The notes: a model not told the origin generated them from the letters alone. A DNA stretch of 6,586 nt from Candidatus Altimarinota bacterium (GCA_905478675.1 CAJQJI010000023.1:1-6586), one strand, 5' to 3'. Counted from the first letter of the stretch, positions 1-5,433 are shown. A program made the numbers and translations.

Positions 1-1
1 T

Positions 2-706
2 TATCTACACCCTTATGATGAAACGCATTTAATTGGTTTAGGGCGTGAAGTAAAAGAAGGGGCTGAAGACGATGGTCGTTTAACTTCAGATGAATTACTA
101 GGGCTTAAAATTGCGATGTTTGATGTCAGTGATTTAGCGCATCCAAAAGAAATGTTTAAAAAAGTCATTGGAGATAATGGCACTAATACTGAAGCAACTT
201 CTAACCATAAAGCTTTTTTATGGGATGAAGAAGAAAATGTTATGGCATTACCAATTACGGTGATGCAACAACGCGAAGGTGGGAGTGTGTATGAGCGTGA
301 TATGGTGTTTCAAGGGGCCTTTATTTATGATGTTGATTTGATTGAAGGTTTTAAATTACGCGGGAAGGCTACACATTACAATGATGATTACTGGACGACT
401 GAAAATACGCAGCGACGTTACGGAAATTATGAATATAACGTGCAACGTATTCTTTATATTGGAGATTACTGGTACACCGTAGCTCAAAATGTATTGGCGG
501 CGCATACGTGGGATGAGGTTAAAAAAGTGAAACAAATTGAACTGGATCAAAAGGCTTGTACCGAGATTTATGATGAGTACTCGTGTAATCAAAATACGCA
601 GTGTAAAACAATTTGGCGTGAATGGAGCGAGTGTTATACCGACGAAGATGATTTTTCTAAGGTCTGTGAAGAACAACGACAATTTAGTCGCTGTGAAGCA
701 CGATAA
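2..706 (+). CDS. Exported beta-propeller domain protein, C-terminal part (5' end outside window)
   Basis: The frame is open from the left edge, so the true start lies upstream; 234 residues are visible. The ATG at 116 is internal, because the 38 residues before it already carry family sequence (YLHPYDETHLIGLGRE, then GLKIAMFDVSD). These motifs, with HKAFLWD, QGAFIYDVDL and RILYIGDYWYTVAQN, match my memory of the PF09826 family of secreted beta-propellers distantly related to WD40 repeats. The last blades are present. The final 49 residues form a charged tail with six cysteines, at visible residues 186, 195, 201, 211, 222 and 231; no cysteine occurs earlier in the visible part. The even number suggests disulfides outside the cytoplasm. 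The molecular function of the family is not established, and a surface or envelope role is inferred. The gene ends in TAA and converges on the minus-strand pair, with a hairpin between them. Confidence 0.75.
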   Translation, partial: YLHPYDETHLIGLGREVKEGAEDDGRLTSDELLGLKIAMFDVSDLAHPKEMFKKVIGDNGTNTEATSNHKAFLWDEEENVMALPITVMQQREGGSVYERDMVFQGAFIYDVDLIEGFKLRGKATHYNDDYWTTENTQRRYGNYEYNVQRILYIGDYWYTVAQNVLAAHTWDEVKKVKQIELDQKACTEIYDEYSCNQNTQCKTIWREWSECYTDEDDFSKVCEEQRQFSRCEAR

Positions 707-733
707 TTTGAGAGGTGTTTAACTAATTTTACT

Positions 734-766
734 AAAAGAGCTTCCATATTGGAGGCTCTTTTATTT
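734..766. terminator. Probable bidirectional intrinsic terminator between convergent genes
   Basis: The arms AAAAGAGCTTCC (734-745) and GGAGGCTCTTTT (751-762) pair over 12 positions around a 5-nt loop (746-750). In the plus-strand transcript all 12 positions pair, one as G-U, and TTTTATTT follows the GC-rich core. In the minus-strand transcript the same position is a C-A mismatch, but the core is still flanked by four U. The site lies between a plus gene ending at 706 and a minus gene whose stop codon (complement of 761-763) overlaps the last two bases of the stem. It should therefore serve both genes, more strongly the plus-strand one. Confidence 0.8.
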
Positions 767-1537
767 AAGGCCGAGAACTTGAGCGGTACGTAAGCCAAAT
801 TCAAGGGTCGGGTTTTGCGTCAGCCAATCATTAATTTTTTGCTGAGGCTCAATTAAAAAATTTATAACAGGTGATTCATGTTTTCGTTTGAATTTTTTTG
901 CGGCTCGTGATGCATCGAAATTTTCTTTTTCTGCTTTTTGCGGTATTTCTTTGCAGTTTTTATAGGCCCAAAGCAGACGAGCGAGTTCAGGGTGCTCTTT
1001 AGCTAGTATCTTAAACAGACTGGCTCGGCCAATGTGCGGAATCGCTTCTCCGACGGCTAGTAGTTTTCGATTTTCAACCACGCCTTCGCTTAAATAATAA
1101 CTGCCACTGGCTCGAGTCATAGAACCGATGGCGTAAACAACAGCGGCTTTCATGGCGGGGTCACTGTGGTCGGCATTAAGCAGTAACTCGTAGAGGGCTG
1201 GAAGTATCCAACCTGGGGCGGCGATGGCTTCGGTCTTTGTAAAAAGAGTTAAAAATTCCTGGGGTGATTCTTTTTTTAAATCATTTAAGCAGGTTTCAGT
1301 CTCGGTTTTAGTAATCCAATTTTGGTGTCGGCAAAAATGAATAAAGTTTATGAATTTATGTTCATCATAAATAAGTTGTTTGATAACCGTTTGGCTTATC
1401 TTTTTAACCCAATGGTTGATTATAGTTTGTGCCTGCTTAATTTCGACTTTCTCGGTTAAATGGAGTAATTGCTCGGAGGTAGCTTCCACATTTGGGACAC
1501 GGAAAGAGCGGGTTGTTTCGTCTGGTAGAATTTTCAC
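761..1537 (-). CDS. Hypothetical protein, 258 aa, probably soluble and alpha-helical
   Basis: I do not recognise this family. The product has no signal peptide or long hydrophobic segment, so it is probably cytoplasmic. Residues 105-190 are alanine- and leucine-rich and helix-like (PGWILPALYELLL, MKAAVVYAIGSM, RASLFKILAKEHPELARLLWAY). They could form HEAT- or TPR-like packed helices, but no clear repeat register is visible. Residues 195-222 are highly charged and lysine-rich (RAAKKFKRKH), a possible nucleic-acid-contacting or linker stretch. The start is a GTG at 1537-1535, the first start codon after the in-frame TAA that ends hslR; only three codons separate them and no Shine-Dalgarno motif is visible. 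The next methionine is residue 129, so a much later start would lose half the protein. Tight spacing implies co-transcription with hslR, and the genes may be translationally coupled. The gene ends in TAA inside the terminator stem. Confidence 0.6.
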   Translation of the reverse strand: MKILPDETTRSFRVPNVEATSEQLLHLTEKVEIKQAQTIINHWVKKISQTVIKQLIYDEHKFINFIHFCRHQNWITKTETETCLNDLKKESPQEFLTLFTKTEAIAAPGWILPALYELLLNADHSDPAMKAAVVYAIGSMTRASGSYYLSEGVVENRKLLAVGEAIPHIGRASLFKILAKEHPELARLLWAYKNCKEIPQKAEKENFDASRAAKKFKRKHESPVINFLIEPQQKINDWLTQNPTLEFGLRTAQVLGLK

Positions 1538-1546
1538 ACGACACTT

Positions 1547-1921
1547 TTAATAATATTCTGTAAATTCGTCAATCGATCGGCGGTCTTTCTTGGTTGGTCT
1601 CCCCTCGCCTTTTTCCCGTACGGCTTGTGGGAGTTCAAAGTTCTTATTGGCGGGGCTCTTAAAGGGGGTGGGGTCTGGTGAATGATCAATATAGTTTTGG
1701 GCGGCGAGTTCGGCACTGGTTCTTTTTTCAATAAAACCCGTTACTTCATAAATTTTAATCACACTTTTATGCTGCACTTCAATTTTGTCGCCTTCTTTTA
1801 TTTCTTTACTGGGTTTGGCTTTTTCTCCATTGATTAAGACCTTTCCGGCCTTGCACATAGTGCCGGCTAAGGTGCGGCTTTTAACCATGCGAACGGCCCA
1901 AATCCATTTATCAACTCTCAT
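1547..1921 (-). CDS. hslR: Hsp15-like S4-domain ribosome-associated RNA-binding protein
   Basis: This 124-residue protein begins with an S4 RNA-binding domain at about residues 1-50: RVDKWIWAVRMVKSRTLA, then AGKVLINGEKAKPSKEIKEGD. The basic tail GRPTKKDRRSIDEF (residues 107-120) matches the RPDKKERR...F tail of E. coli Hsp15. The combination of N-terminal S4 domain and this tail separates Hsp15 from other short S4 proteins. In E. coli, Hsp15 binds stalled 50S subunits that carry a nascent chain and helps recycle them; the same role here is inferred. Length agrees with the family (about 130 residues). The start ATG at 1921-1919 leaves only one residue before the S4 motif, so nothing is missing. 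No Shine-Dalgarno motif precedes it. The gene heads a two-gene unit with the 258-residue protein 9 nt downstream and is divergent from the purL-like gene. No convincing promoter was found upstream. Confidence 0.85.
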   Translation of the reverse strand: MRVDKWIWAVRMVKSRTLAGTMCKAGKVLINGEKAKPSKEIKEGDKIEVQHKSVIKIYEVTGFIEKRTSAELAAQNYIDHSPDPTPFKSPANKNFELPQAVREKGEGRPTKKDRRSIDEFTEYY

Positions 1922-1926
1922 AAGTT

Positions 1927-1953
1927 AGTTTGCTAGAGTGCCAGTTTGCTAGA
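1927..1953. repeat. Short direct repeat in the divergent hslR / purL gap
   Basis: AGTTTGCTAGA occurs at 1927-1937 and again at 1943-1953, with a starting offset of 16 bases. A further GCTAG follows at 1956-1960. The repeat lies just upstream of the hslR start in the 91-bp gap between divergent genes. It could be a paired binding site or a product of local duplication; nothing in the sequence decides between these. No good sigma70 promoter was found for either gene in this gap. TTGTCA at 1975-1980 resembles a -35 box but lacks a matching -10 element. Confidence 0.5.
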
Positions 1954-2012
1954 AGGCTAGTGATTCTTAAATATTTGTCACCGCACAGAATTACTGATTT
2001 TTAAGTCTAATA

Positions 2013-3074
2013 ATGAACGTAGATCAGGATGACAAAGAAAAAAAAATCAGCACAATGTGGTCGATGAAAAATATTCCGCTTGAAGAGGTTTTAACGGCTG
2101 TGGCTTTGTCGCCTAATGTGGTGTCGCGTTGTCCTATTTTTGAAAAGTATGACAAAAATGTACAAGGTAATAGTTATTTGGAACGCGGTCAGGCGGCTAG
2201 TGCCGTGATTTTGCCGTTTAATGACTTTCCAGAATTACCCGCTGATAAAAAAGCGATTGGCGTGACGGTCGGCACGGGCGGAAATCCAAATAGCGCTAAA
2301 ATTGATGCACAATTAACGGCTGAAATGGCTATTTGTGAAGCCGCTTTACAAACCAGCTGTGTTGGCGGTACTTGGCTTGGGGCGACGGATTGTTTGAATT
2401 TTGGGAACCCAGAAAAAGAAGATCAAATGGGCGATTTTGTCGCTGGCGTTGAAGGCGTTAAAATAGCGTGTCAGCGTTTAGAGATTCCAATTGTGTCAGG
2501 GAATGTGTCTCTTTATAATGAAAATAATGATAAAGCCGTGCCACCAAGTGCTCTAGTGAGTGTGTTTTCTCGGGTGGATAGTCTTGAAAAGGTAAAACCG
2601 ATTACCTGGCAATCAACGGGCGCTTATATTTATAAAGTAGGTCCTAGTAGCTCGGCTTTAGGGGGGTCTGAATTTGATCGCTTGTTTGACTTTGGTTCAA
2701 CAGCATTACCAGCGTTAAGCTATGAAAGTGTTAAATCTATTAGAGCCGAACTACAAAAACTACTTGAAAAAACAGAAGTGGAAGCCGTTGTTCCGCTAGG
2801 AGCCGGAGGTGTTTGGGGAACTTTAGTTGGCATGTCTATGAATTCAAAAGCGGGTTTTGAGCTAACTTTAGAGGCTGAATCGGTTATTGGTGACTTGCTG
2901 GCAGAAACGCTTGGAGCGATTGTCGTGAGTGGTTGTGAACTGCCAGGCTTAACCTTGTTAGGAACCACGACTAATAACTTTTCGGCAGTTCTGAATATTG
3001 GAGAAGATCACAAGCAACTTAATTTGTTAGAGCTTGAGCCGGAATGGAATCATCAACTTCGCCGTGTTTTTTAG
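2013..3074 (+). CDS. purL: Phosphoribosylformylglycinamidine synthase, C-terminal half only (PurL-like)
   Basis: PurL makes FGAM from FGAR, ATP and glutamine-derived ammonia in purine synthesis. This 353-residue product matches only the second half of PurL, which normally has over 600 residues. Conserved blocks are SPNVVSRCPIFEKYDKNVQGN (broken here at SPNVV, residue 33, to QGN, 53), TDCLNFGNPEK (125-135), VSGNVSLYNE (161-170) and LGGSEF (216-221). The usual S-D-G-N block reads TGGNPN (88-93), and the usual D-x-S-D/E-G-G block reads LGAGG (262-266), so some nucleotide- or metal-binding positions look changed. The ORF begins in the linker before the second AIRS repeat. TAA (1968) and TGA (1995) stops lie upstream in frame, and hslR lies beyond, so the first half is absent here. 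ATG at 2055 (before WSMKNI) is an alternative start; neither has a Shine-Dalgarno motif. It may be a split PurL with its partner elsewhere, or a decaying remnant, although the frame is intact. It ends in TAG. Confidence 0.8.
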   Translation: MNVDQDDKEKKISTMWSMKNIPLEEVLTAVALSPNVVSRCPIFEKYDKNVQGNSYLERGQAASAVILPFNDFPELPADKKAIGVTVGTGGNPNSAKIDAQLTAEMAICEAALQTSCVGGTWLGATDCLNFGNPEKEDQMGDFVAGVEGVKIACQRLEIPIVSGNVSLYNENNDKAVPPSALVSVFSRVDSLEKVKPITWQSTGAYIYKVGPSSSALGGSEFDRLFDFGSTALPALSYESVKSIRAELQKLLEKTEVEAVVPLGAGGVWGTLVGMSMNSKAGFELTLEAESVIGDLLAETLGAIVVSGCELPGLTLLGTTTNNFSAVLNIGEDHKQLNLLELEPEWNHQLRRVF

Positions 3075-3109
3075 GATTGTTTTCTACTAGAAGGTTAAAG
3101 TTTTTGCGC

Positions 3110-3138
3110 TTGAGTTAAAGGCTATGCTATGCTATAAT
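3110..3138 (+). promoter_or_regulatory. Strong sigma70-type promoter of the surface operon
   Basis: A -35 box TTGAGT (3110-3115) and a perfect -10 box TATAAT (3133-3138) are separated by exactly 17 bp. The spacer contains a 5-bp tandem repeat, CTATG CTATG followed by CTATA, at 3122-3136, whose last copy runs into the -10 box. The predicted transcription start is near 3144-3146, giving a leader of only about 23 nt before the ATG at 3168. This is the only promoter-like match of this quality that I found in the window, and it marks the start of the pilin/PKD operon as a unit separate from the purL-like gene. Confidence 0.8.
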
Positions 3139-3139
3139 A

Positions 3140-3162
3140 CATGGAATTGTTCACTTTCCATG
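3140..3162 (+). promoter_or_regulatory. Dyad overlapping the predicted transcription start
   Basis: CATGGAA (3140-3146) and TTCCATG (3156-3162) form a perfect 7-bp inverted repeat around a 9-nt centre. It starts one base after the -10 box and ends 5 bases before the start codon. As DNA it is placed like an operator for a dimeric regulator. As RNA only part of the left arm would be transcribed if initiation is near 3145, so a hairpin in the leader is less likely. No regulator gene is present nearby. Confidence 0.45.
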
Positions 3163-3167
3163 GATAG

Positions 3168-3752
3168 ATGAAAATAAAAATAAAATTAACTGCCTTCATT
3201 GCCGTATTGTGTTTGTATTCTTCTGTAGCCTTAGCTCAGGAGTCTTCTTTTGATTCGTTTATTACGTCGAGTGTGACGCCTACGGCGACGACAACGAGTA
3301 CAACGGATGATTTTGAGAGTTTTATTACGACCACAACGACCGATGCGACAAGTTCGGGCGTGAGCGCGCCTACTTCAAGTCTTAGTACTTCCTACACTAC
3401 GACGGAAAGTAATGTTGGTGGAAGTATTTACGTGCCTTACGACGGACCAGTTTTTACGGGCCCTGGTTTAGAAGGTGGAGCGTTGCTAGCTGAAAACTTA
3501 TTAGACGACAATGTTTCGAAAGAACGAGACTTAAAAGAACTGGTGATTGGATGGACCAACTTCTTATTATCGGTGGCAGCCTTACTGGCAGTAATTGCCA
3601 TCGTTTGGGCGGGGTTCTTATATGTTACGGCGGCTGGAGACGATGGCCGAATGGAAACTGCCAAAAAAATTGTTATTTGGGTCTTTATTGGAATTCTCTT
3701 AATTCTTGCGGCGTACGCCATTGTTAACACGGTCATGCAAGCGGCCTTCTAA
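3168..3752 (+). CDS. VirB2-like T4SS pilin-family protein with signal peptide and Thr/Ser-rich linker
   Basis: The 194-residue product starts with a signal peptide (basic MKIKIK, hydrophobic core, probable cleavage after SVALA, residue 23). Residues 24-85 are a Thr/Ser-rich linker holding two related segments, FDSFITSS (28-35) and FESFITTT (49-56). Two membrane helices follow, at about 129-154 and 167-189, joined by a short charged loop (AGDDGRMETAKK). The helix-loop-helix with AGFLYVT, AGDDG and AKKI resembles the VirB2-like 'T4SS pilin' family (PF18895) common in Patescibacteria; this is from memory of the family. The predicted topology is both ends outside and the basic loop in the cytoplasm. 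A role as a subunit of a type IV secretion- or pilus-like membrane structure is inferred. The start follows an in-frame TAG directly, so it cannot lie further upstream. It is first in the operon, behind the promoter at 3110-3138, and ends 9 nt before the next ORF. Confidence 0.75.
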   Translation: MKIKIKLTAFIAVLCLYSSVALAQESSFDSFITSSVTPTATTTSTTDDFESFITTTTTDATSSGVSAPTSSLSTSYTTTESNVGGSIYVPYDGPVFTGPGLEGGALLAENLLDDNVSKERDLKELVIGWTNFLLSVAALLAVIAIVWAGFLYVTAAGDDGRMETAKKIVIWVFIGILLILAAYAIVNTVMQAAF

Positions 3753-3774
3753 AAAAATACTATGAAAAAATTTA
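3750..3774 (+). promoter_or_regulatory. A-rich translation leader, copy 1
   Basis: A run TAAAAAAATACT precedes ATGAAAAAATTTA here. It matches the leader at 5409-5433 at 23 of 25 positions, counted by eye. No Shine-Dalgarno motif is present, so the A-rich run is the likely ribosome-entry signal for the 85-residue ORF. Confidence 0.5.
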
Positions 3775-4019
3775 TTATCGGTCTTATCTTGAGTTTAAAC
3801 TTCGTCATGGTGACGCCCAGTTATGCCTTTCTAGGGAGTGTTACTAGTGCGGTGAATCAAGTCAGTGGTATTGTGAGCGGGGTTAGCGGTATTGTGAGTA
3901 GTGTGAACAGCTTGTTTGGTGGTAGTAGCAGTGGTAGTACGGCTGGGACTCCAGCGACAGGTTTGTATGATGGAGACGAAGCGCGTATATACGAAGGTTA
4001 TACTTTAACGGGCGGTTAA
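3762..4019 (+). CDS. Short exported ORF; probable N-terminal part of the following pilin-PKD gene
   Basis: The 85-residue product has a clear signal peptide (MKKF, hydrophobic core, probable cleavage after PSYA at residue 22). The mature part has a repeat of seven residues (VSGIVSG, VSGIVSS, residues 34-47), then a Gly/Ser/Thr-rich stretch (53-66) and ends GYTLTGG. There is no domain or second hydrophobic helix. It stops at TAA 4017-4019, and the next ORF continues in the same frame after a single AAT codon. Compared with the operon's first gene (signal peptide, low-complexity linker, two membrane helices), this ORF supplies exactly the part the downstream ORF lacks. My preferred reading is the 5' part of a single gene interrupted by one stop codon. 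A genuine small secreted peptide is the alternative. Confidence 0.6.
   Translation: MKKFIIGLILSLNFVMVTPSYAFLGSVTSAVNQVSGIVSGVSGIVSSVNSLFGGSSSGSTAGTPATGLYDGDEARIYEGYTLTGG
3861..3902 (+). repeat. Tandem 21-bp coding repeat (VSGIVS[G/S] x 2)
   Basis: Two adjacent 21-base units at 3861-3881 and 3882-3902 encode VSGIVSG and VSGIVSS. They differ at a few bases, mostly third positions or the final codon. A degenerate third unit begins VNS. This is an internal duplication within the exported linker of the short ORF, with the hydrophobic-polar pattern of an amphipathic segment. Confidence 0.65.
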
Positions 4020-4025
4020 AATGTG
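4017..4025 (+). other. In-frame TAA junction between the signal-peptide ORF and the pilin-PKD ORF
   Basis: The codons read GGC GGT TAA AAT GTG GGA, all in the frame used on both sides. Reading through the TAA gives one 548-codon frame from 3762 to 5405. A single base change (for example TCA to TAA) would produce this stop. The aligned linker of the first pilin gene contains SNVG where this site reads stop-NVG, which fits a lost serine; that alignment is by eye and in low-complexity sequence. Confidence 0.6.
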
Positions 4026-5408
4026 GGAGTGGACAGTATTGTTTCTAGTGGCGTGGTGATTGAGCAAGATTTTGATGCCATTTTTGAATCGGTTGAAGGA
4101 CGGGTGGGAGTGACTCCGACAGGACAATTTGTGTTGCCAGATCCCGAAAAATTTAATCAAATTGGTGAAAACACCTCTTTAAGACAATATATCTTAAATG
4201 TGCTTAATTTTGGACTGACCTTTTTAGGGCTTATTGCGGTGGCCTTTATTGTTTATGCAGGTTTTTTGTATGTGACTTCGGCGGGAGACGATGGGAATAT
4301 GGAAAAAGCGAAAAAAATTATTTTATATGCTGTGATTGGAATCTTGGTTATTTTAGCCGCGTTTGCCTTAGTTAATACGGTAATTCAAAATGCAGGACGC
4401 GGAACCGGTGATCGAGGAGAAGTTCCAACTGGATCAGTAACAACTCAAACAAGTACAAATTCAGATGGAACAATTACCCTGCCAAATGGAACCGTGTTAA
4501 CTTCTCCGACAGATGGGACTGGGAGTACCTCAACTATATCAAGTCAACTAGGAAACTTAATTACCGTTAGTGGTGAAGGGGTACAAGATTTTGGTGGAAC
4601 GGCGGTAGCGACTCCAGATGGAGCGGTAAATGGGATTACCTTTGGTTTATCGACTCAAGCGCAAGCGTTGTTTGATTTTGGTGATGGTACTCAAGCTATT
4701 TTAAATACGATTGATGATCCAAGTGCGACTATTGTACATCAATTTGGAGATAAACGATCGTACCCTATTAGAGTTATTATTGAGAACACAAATGGCACGT
4801 TGCCCGTAAGAAAAGAATTAGTCGTAGGCGGATTAGAAGCGAAGTTTAACATGAATCGAGCGGAGGTAAGTGTTGGCGAATCTCTCAGTTTAGATGGGAG
4901 TGCGACTCAAGTAACGGTTGGTTCTATTAGTGGTTATGTTTGGACTTGTGAAGGTGGAACTGGGTGTTTTGATGAGACTTTTGGACAACAAGCTTCCGTT
5001 CAATTTTCAGCTCCAGGAGAGTATACGGTGACGTTAACGGTGGAAAATGTACTAAGGCTGAGCGACAGTTATTCTAAAACCATCCGAGTGATTGGTGGGG
5101 CACCGGTTGCCGACTTTTCTGTTAAGTCGGCTCAAAATACAGAAAAACCAGCGGAATTTATTTTTAATGCAACCTCAAGTGTTAACCGAGCGGGTGATAC
5201 GAGTGGGCTCACTTATTTTTGGAATTTTGATGGAGATTTTATTGAGAGTCAGCAACCACAAGTGAATTATGAGTTTGATAGTATTGGCGCTAAAAACGTA
5301 GAATTAGTGGTGATTGAAAAGGCTCAAGGTAATTCGTGGCGATCAGAAACGAGTACTCAAATTGTAGAGGTAGAAACGGTTATCCCAGTTGATTTCACCG
5401 TTGAATAA
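4023..5408 (+). CDS. VirB2-like pilin module fused to PKD domains (lacks its own signal peptide)
   Basis: The 461-residue product starts, if independent, at GTG 4023; no Shine-Dalgarno motif supports it. Residues 1-55 are a polar linker. Membrane helices lie at about 56-83 and 98-121 around AGDDGNMEKAKK. This module shares 32 of 45 residues with the first pilin gene, counted by eye. Residues 125-185 are a Ser/Thr/Gly linker. Three PKD-like beta-sandwich domains follow: about 200-268 (FDFGDGTQ), 272-356 (GYVWTCEGG, PGEYTVTLTV) and 359-449 (PVADFSV, LTYFWNFDGD). Cys309 and Cys315 could form a disulfide in the second. PKD domains act outside the cell in adhesion or as spacers. The positively charged loop requires both ends outside, which normally needs a cleaved signal peptide; that is encoded just upstream in the same frame. 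It ends with a double stop, TAATAA, 12 nt before the next gene. Confidence 0.75.
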   Translation: MGVDSIVSSGVVIEQDFDAIFESVEGRVGVTPTGQFVLPDPEKFNQIGENTSLRQYILNVLNFGLTFLGLIAVAFIVYAGFLYVTSAGDDGNMEKAKKIILYAVIGILVILAAFALVNTVIQNAGRGTGDRGEVPTGSVTTQTSTNSDGTITLPNGTVLTSPTDGTGSTSTISSQLGNLITVSGEGVQDFGGTAVATPDGAVNGITFGLSTQAQALFDFGDGTQAILNTIDDPSATIVHQFGDKRSYPIRVIIENTNGTLPVRKELVVGGLEAKFNMNRAEVSVGESLSLDGSATQVTVGSISGYVWTCEGGTGCFDETFGQQASVQFSAPGEYTVTLTVENVLRLSDSYSKTIRVIGGAPVADFSVKSAQNTEKPAEFIFNATSSVNRAGDTSGLTYFWNFDGDFIESQQPQVNYEFDSIGAKNVELVVIEKAQGNSWRSETSTQIVEVETVIPVDFTVE

Positions 5409-5433
5409 TAAAAAAATAAAATGAAAAAATTTA
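5409..5433 (+). promoter_or_regulatory. A-rich translation leader, copy 2
   Basis: TAAAAAAATAAA precedes ATGAAAAAATTTA, differing from the leader at 3750-3774 at only two positions. Its first three bases are the second stop of the preceding gene's TAATAA. No Shine-Dalgarno motif is present. The close match to copy 1 supports ATG 5421 as the real start. Confidence 0.5.

Noticed and set aside
116..118. ATG at 116 as the start of the beta-propeller gene
   Set aside because: The same frame is open back to the window edge and encodes conserved propeller sequence, so this methionine is internal.
537..722. 61-codon plus-strand frame overlapping the beta-propeller tail
   Set aside because: It is a shadow of the cysteine-rich tail frame and has no recognisable features of its own.
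1534..1731. Minus-strand 65-codon frame inside the hslR region, and other antisense frames at 356-682, 2720-2968, 3437-3736 and 5546-5758
   Set aside because: They lie wholly or almost wholly over well-supported genes on other frames, are low in recognisable protein signal and lack starts with supporting context.
1975..2003. Promoter for the purL-like gene using TTGTCA as the -35 box
   Set aside because: At 17-19 bp spacing the bases are T-rich and do not resemble TATAAT.
3075..3109. Terminator for the purL-like gene at TTCTACTAGAA (3082-3092)
   Set aside because: The inverted repeat is only 5 bp with a 1-nt centre and no GC-rich stem, so it would not form a stable hairpin.
3141..3167. Eight-codon ORF (MELFTFHG, then TAG) directly abutting the pilin start codon, as a leader peptide
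   Set aside because: The predicted transcription start (about 3145) lies inside or after its ATG, it has no ribosome-binding site, and its content shows no attenuation-type codon run.
3270..3420. Thr/Ser-rich DNA stretch (ACGACAACG-type) as a simple-sequence repeat or CRISPR-like array
   Set aside because: The units are irregular and stay in a good coding frame; this is low-complexity linker coding sequence.
4021..4059. ATG at 4021 as the start of the gene after the 85-residue ORF
   Set aside because: It is in another frame and reaches TGA after 12 codons; the pilin-PKD frame starts at GTG 4023 at the earliest.
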